Positions 12,394 through 14,466 of a stretch of 14,466 nt of DNA are shown piece by piece. A program made the position numbers and the translations under genes. The first letter of the stretch is position 1, and each line of letters opens with the position of its first letter. Below the pieces are notes generated by a model that did no database searches, was not told the origin of the DNA, and worked only from the letters and a program-made list of their open reading frames with translations. This DNA comes from JAVBQJ01 sp031549115 (lineage in GTDB: Bacteria; Verrucomicrobiota; Lentisphaeria; Victivallales; Victivallaceae): assembly GCA_031549115.1 (NCBI GenBank), contig JAVBQJ010000158.1, positions 1 through 14,466 on the forward strand. Direction: 5' to 3'.

Positions 12394-14388
12394 ATGAATC
12401 AGGATTATTTTCAAAAGAATTTTCCGTCGCGGGCGGTGCACATCGATTTTCATACCATGCCGGGAATTTACGACTTCGGTGCGGAGTTCGACGCGGAGGC
12501 ATTCGCGCAGACGCTGGCGGACGCCCATGTCGAATACGTGAATCTGTTCGCCAAATGCAACCTCGGCTTCTGTTACTTCGATACCGCGGTCGGCACCCGT
12601 TATCCGACCATGAAAGGGGATCTGTTCGGCTCGATGCTGCAAGCCTGCCGGAAGCGCGGCATCCGGGTCAGCGCTTACTTCAACGTCGGCTTGAGCCACC
12701 AGCAGGCGGCGGAATTCCGGCACTGGTGTACCGTCAACGCCAAAGGGCAGGTCTACGACTTCGAAACAATGAATCACTGGTTCCGGACGATGTGCTTCCG
12801 GTCGCCGTACGGCGATTACATCACCGCGCTGGTGGACGAGCTGCTGACGAAGTACCCGGAGGTCAGCGGGGTGATTTTCGACTCGATGAACACCCCGGTG
12901 TGCTACGGCAGCGAATGCGTCCGGGAGATGCGCCAACAGGGTCTGGATCCGGCCTGCGAAGCCGATATGCAGGCTTTTGCCGTCGATTCGATGTACCACA
13001 TGCAGCGGCGGCTGGAGGAGGTGGCGAACAAACACAACGATAAACTGTATCGCTTCTACCTCGGAATTCCGGCGCACGCGCAGCCGACTCACGTGGAAAT
13101 GGAAATTCTGCCGCAGGGCGGCTGGGGTTACGATTTCATGCCGTGGTTCGTCCGCTACATCCGCACACTCGGCAAACCGTACAGCATGATGACCGGACGC
13201 TTCCAGCGCAGCTGGGGCGATGTTTCCGGCCTGCGTCCGATGGCGGCGCTGGAATACGACTGCCTCTACGCGGTCGCCACCGGCGCCAACTGTTCGATCG
13301 GCGACCATCTGCATCCGCGCGGACGGCTGCATCCGGCGGTCTACGCGATGATCCGGGCGATGTATGAGCGGCTGCTGCCGTTGGAACCTTATACCCGGGA
13401 TGCGCTTCCGGTCTGCGATATTCTGGTGGTCGTGCCGTGGCTGACACAGCCGTACGACGAGGTGCGGGGGCAGATCCTGCGCGGCTTCGGGCGGTTGCTG
13501 TCCGAGTTGAAGCTGCAATACGACGTCGGCAACGCCGAAATGCCGCTGGAAGCGATGCTGCGTTACCGCCTGATTCTGTTGCCGGACCAGGCGGAAGTTT
13601 CCGCGGAGCTGGCCGGAAAGCTGCAAGCCTTTCTCGCCGCCGGCGGCAAGATCGTCGCCACCGGAAGCTCCGGGCTCGACCTCGAACAGCGCCGCGTCAC
13701 CTGGGATGACGCCGCCGGTGTCGAAGTGCTTGGCGCCGAAGCAAACAACTACACCTTCGTTCACCCCGCCGCGGCGTTTTCCGCCGGGCTGGCGCCGATG
13801 GAAATCCCCTGCTACGAGCCGGAAATCGCCTGGAAAGCACGCCCCGAACAAGCGCACGGCAGCGTCTGGCGCGGCTATTTCCAGGTCCGCGACTGGAACT
13901 TCGAGCACGAATTTCTCTACGACCCGGAGGATGCCCCCAACGGACACGTTCCCCTGGTCAGCTATCACCAGAGCCAGGTGTGGCAATTCGCCCAGTTCAT
14001 CGGCCGCGATTACTTTTCGTATGCGTCGACCGCGCTGCGCGATTACTTCGGCAATGTGGTGAAAACCCTGCTCGGCGACGCTATCACCGTGCGGACCCGG
14101 AAGCTGCCGTCCTTCGCGATGGTTTCCGTCATGGCACAGCCCGAACGCCAAGCCCGCTACGTCCATATCCTCAATTACGTCCCGGAAAAACGCGGCGCCC
14201 AGATGGAAATCATCGAAGACGCCATCCCCGCCATCGACGCCGAAATCGACCTGATCGCCACAACCACCCCGGTTACCGCCATCCGGACCATCCCCGGCAA
14301 CACCCCCGTCCCATTCACCGAAGCCGACGGCCGCATCCGCTTCACCGTCCCCCCCTTCCAGGGCTACACCCTGCTTGAGGTAAAGTAG
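12394..14388 (+). CDS. Glycoside-hydrolase-like protein (GHL6 type) with GH42-trimerisation-like domain
   Basis: 664 aa, no signal peptide, so cytoplasmic. The N-terminal half looks like a GHL6/GH29-type barrel: HIDFHTMPGIYDFG (16-29), YVNLFAKCNLGFCYFDT, a ligand-loop HPRGRLHPAVY, and GVIFDSMN with Asp163 at the place where related retaining glycosidases have the nucleophile. Residues about 340-430 (DILVVVPWL to GGKIVATGSSGL) resemble the GH42 beta-galactosidase trimerisation (GATase-like) domain. The C-terminus is beta-rich (VHILNYVPEKR, FTVPPFQGYTLLEV), as in amylase/GH42 caps. Many relatives are annotated as fucosidase- or galactosidase-like without biochemical proof. The ATG at 12394 is chosen because residues after it match the family start; its RBS is weak, and an in-frame ATG at 12325 lies inside the hairpin island. 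It ends before a strong hairpin at 14399-14449. Confidence 0.78.
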   Translation: MNQDYFQKNFPSRAVHIDFHTMPGIYDFGAEFDAEAFAQTLADAHVEYVNLFAKCNLGFCYFDTAVGTRYPTMKGDLFGSMLQACRKRGIRVSAYFNVGLSHQQAAEFRHWCTVNAKGQVYDFETMNHWFRTMCFRSPYGDYITALVDELLTKYPEVSGVIFDSMNTPVCYGSECVREMRQQGLDPACEADMQAFAVDSMYHMQRRLEEVANKHNDKLYRFYLGIPAHAQPTHVEMEILPQGGWGYDFMPWFVRYIRTLGKPYSMMTGRFQRSWGDVSGLRPMAALEYDCLYAVATGANCSIGDHLHPRGRLHPAVYAMIRAMYERLLPLEPYTRDALPVCDILVVVPWLTQPYDEVRGQILRGFGRLLSELKLQYDVGNAEMPLEAMLRYRLILLPDQAEVSAELAGKLQAFLAAGGKIVATGSSGLDLEQRRVTWDDAAGVEVLGAEANNYTFVHPAAAFSAGLAPMEIPCYEPEIAWKARPEQAHGSVWRGYFQVRDWNFEHEFLYDPEDAPNGHVPLVSYHQSQVWQFAQFIGRDYFSYASTALRDYFGNVVKTLLGDAITVRTRKLPSFAMVSVMAQPERQARYVHILNYVPEKRGAQMEIIEDAIPAIDAEIDLIATTTPVTAIRTIPGNTPVPFTEADGRIRFTVPPFQGYTLLEVK

Positions 14389-14398
14389 GGGAGGGAAC

Positions 14399-14449
14399 TT
14401 GGAGGGGGAAGAAAAACATTTTGTGGAAATGTTTTTCTTACCCCTCCAA
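14399..14449 (+). terminator. Nested hairpin terminator after the GHL6-type gene
   Basis: Inner arms AAGAAAAACATTT (14409-14421) and AAATGTTTTTCTT (14427-14439) pair perfectly over 13 bp with a TGTGG loop. Outer arms TTGGAGGGG (14399-14407) and CCCCTCCAA (14441-14449) add 9 bp with one unpaired base on each side, giving about 22 bp in total. It begins 10 bp after the stop codon. T-rich tracts within the stem would give U-rich RNA, and symmetry suggests activity on both strands. Confidence 0.7.
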
Positions 14450-14466
14450 ACCACCCCAATCTTTTA

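Noticed and set aside
9905..12502. An 865-codon minus-strand frame antisense to the GH67/GH20-like gene
   Set aside because: No recognisable domain, composition typical of a mirror frame, and the plus-strand gene has an RBS and conserved-looking motifs.
12058..14454. A 798-codon minus-strand frame antisense to the GHL6-type gene
   Set aside because: It runs through the terminator hairpin and hairpin island B and has low-complexity mirror composition; the plus frame carries family motifs.
1..14466. tRNA or rRNA genes, prophage, toxin-antitoxin or defence systems
   Set aside because: I saw no cloverleaf ending in a T-loop GTTCGA-type motif, no rRNA signature and no phage or defence protein motifs on either strand.

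Overview
The window looks like chromosomal DNA from a GC-rich member of the Lentisphaerota, probably Victivallales (Victivallis-like). This rests on a pseudopilin-like protein with the N-terminal signature typical of that phylum, a LacI-type regulator next to it, and a run of unusual glycoside-hydrolase-like proteins. No database search was possible, so the taxonomic call is inference.

Left part (1-4049), housekeeping. The C-terminal part of an ArnT/GT39-type membrane glycosyltransferase enters from the left edge. It converges, with only 4 bp between stop codons, on a minus-strand HPr (ptsH-like) gene. A divergent intergenic region then leads into a tight plus-strand run: hisI (histidine biosynthesis), a single reading frame fusing MurB to D-Ala-D-Ala ligase (cell wall), and ruvC (Holliday junction resolvase). 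An internal Shine-Dalgarno plus in-frame GTG at the MurB/Ddl junction could also give a free Ddl.

Middle (4050-5055). A 359-bp intergenic stretch between convergent ruvC and marR is packed with perfect and nested inverted repeats. A MarR-family regulator (minus) and a LacI-family regulator (plus) are divergent. The region between them has two good sigma-70-like promoters and several palindromes, including a centre-CG operator candidate at the expected LacI-gene transcription start.

Right part (5056-14388), a probable carbohydrate locus, all on plus. LacI regulator, pseudopilin-like protein, a secreted DUF4838-type (GH67-like) protein, a small probable TIM-barrel protein and a 704-aa GH67/GH20-like protein form one run with ATGA overlaps or short gaps. 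After a second hairpin-dense stretch of about 350 bp comes a GHL6/GH42-trimerisation-type glycosidase-like protein, then a strong nested hairpin terminator. Only the DUF4838 protein has a clear Sec signal; the other three enzymes look cytoplasmic. No transporter is present, so uptake of the substrate would depend on genes elsewhere. The simplest model is a LacI-controlled operon for breaking down a specific (possibly uronic-acid-containing) glycan; the substrate cannot be named from sequence.

The least explained elements are the two hairpin islands (4080-4383 and 12079-12358), which share GCGAAGC mini-hairpins and nested two-stem architecture, and the MurB-Ddl fusion with its internal start.
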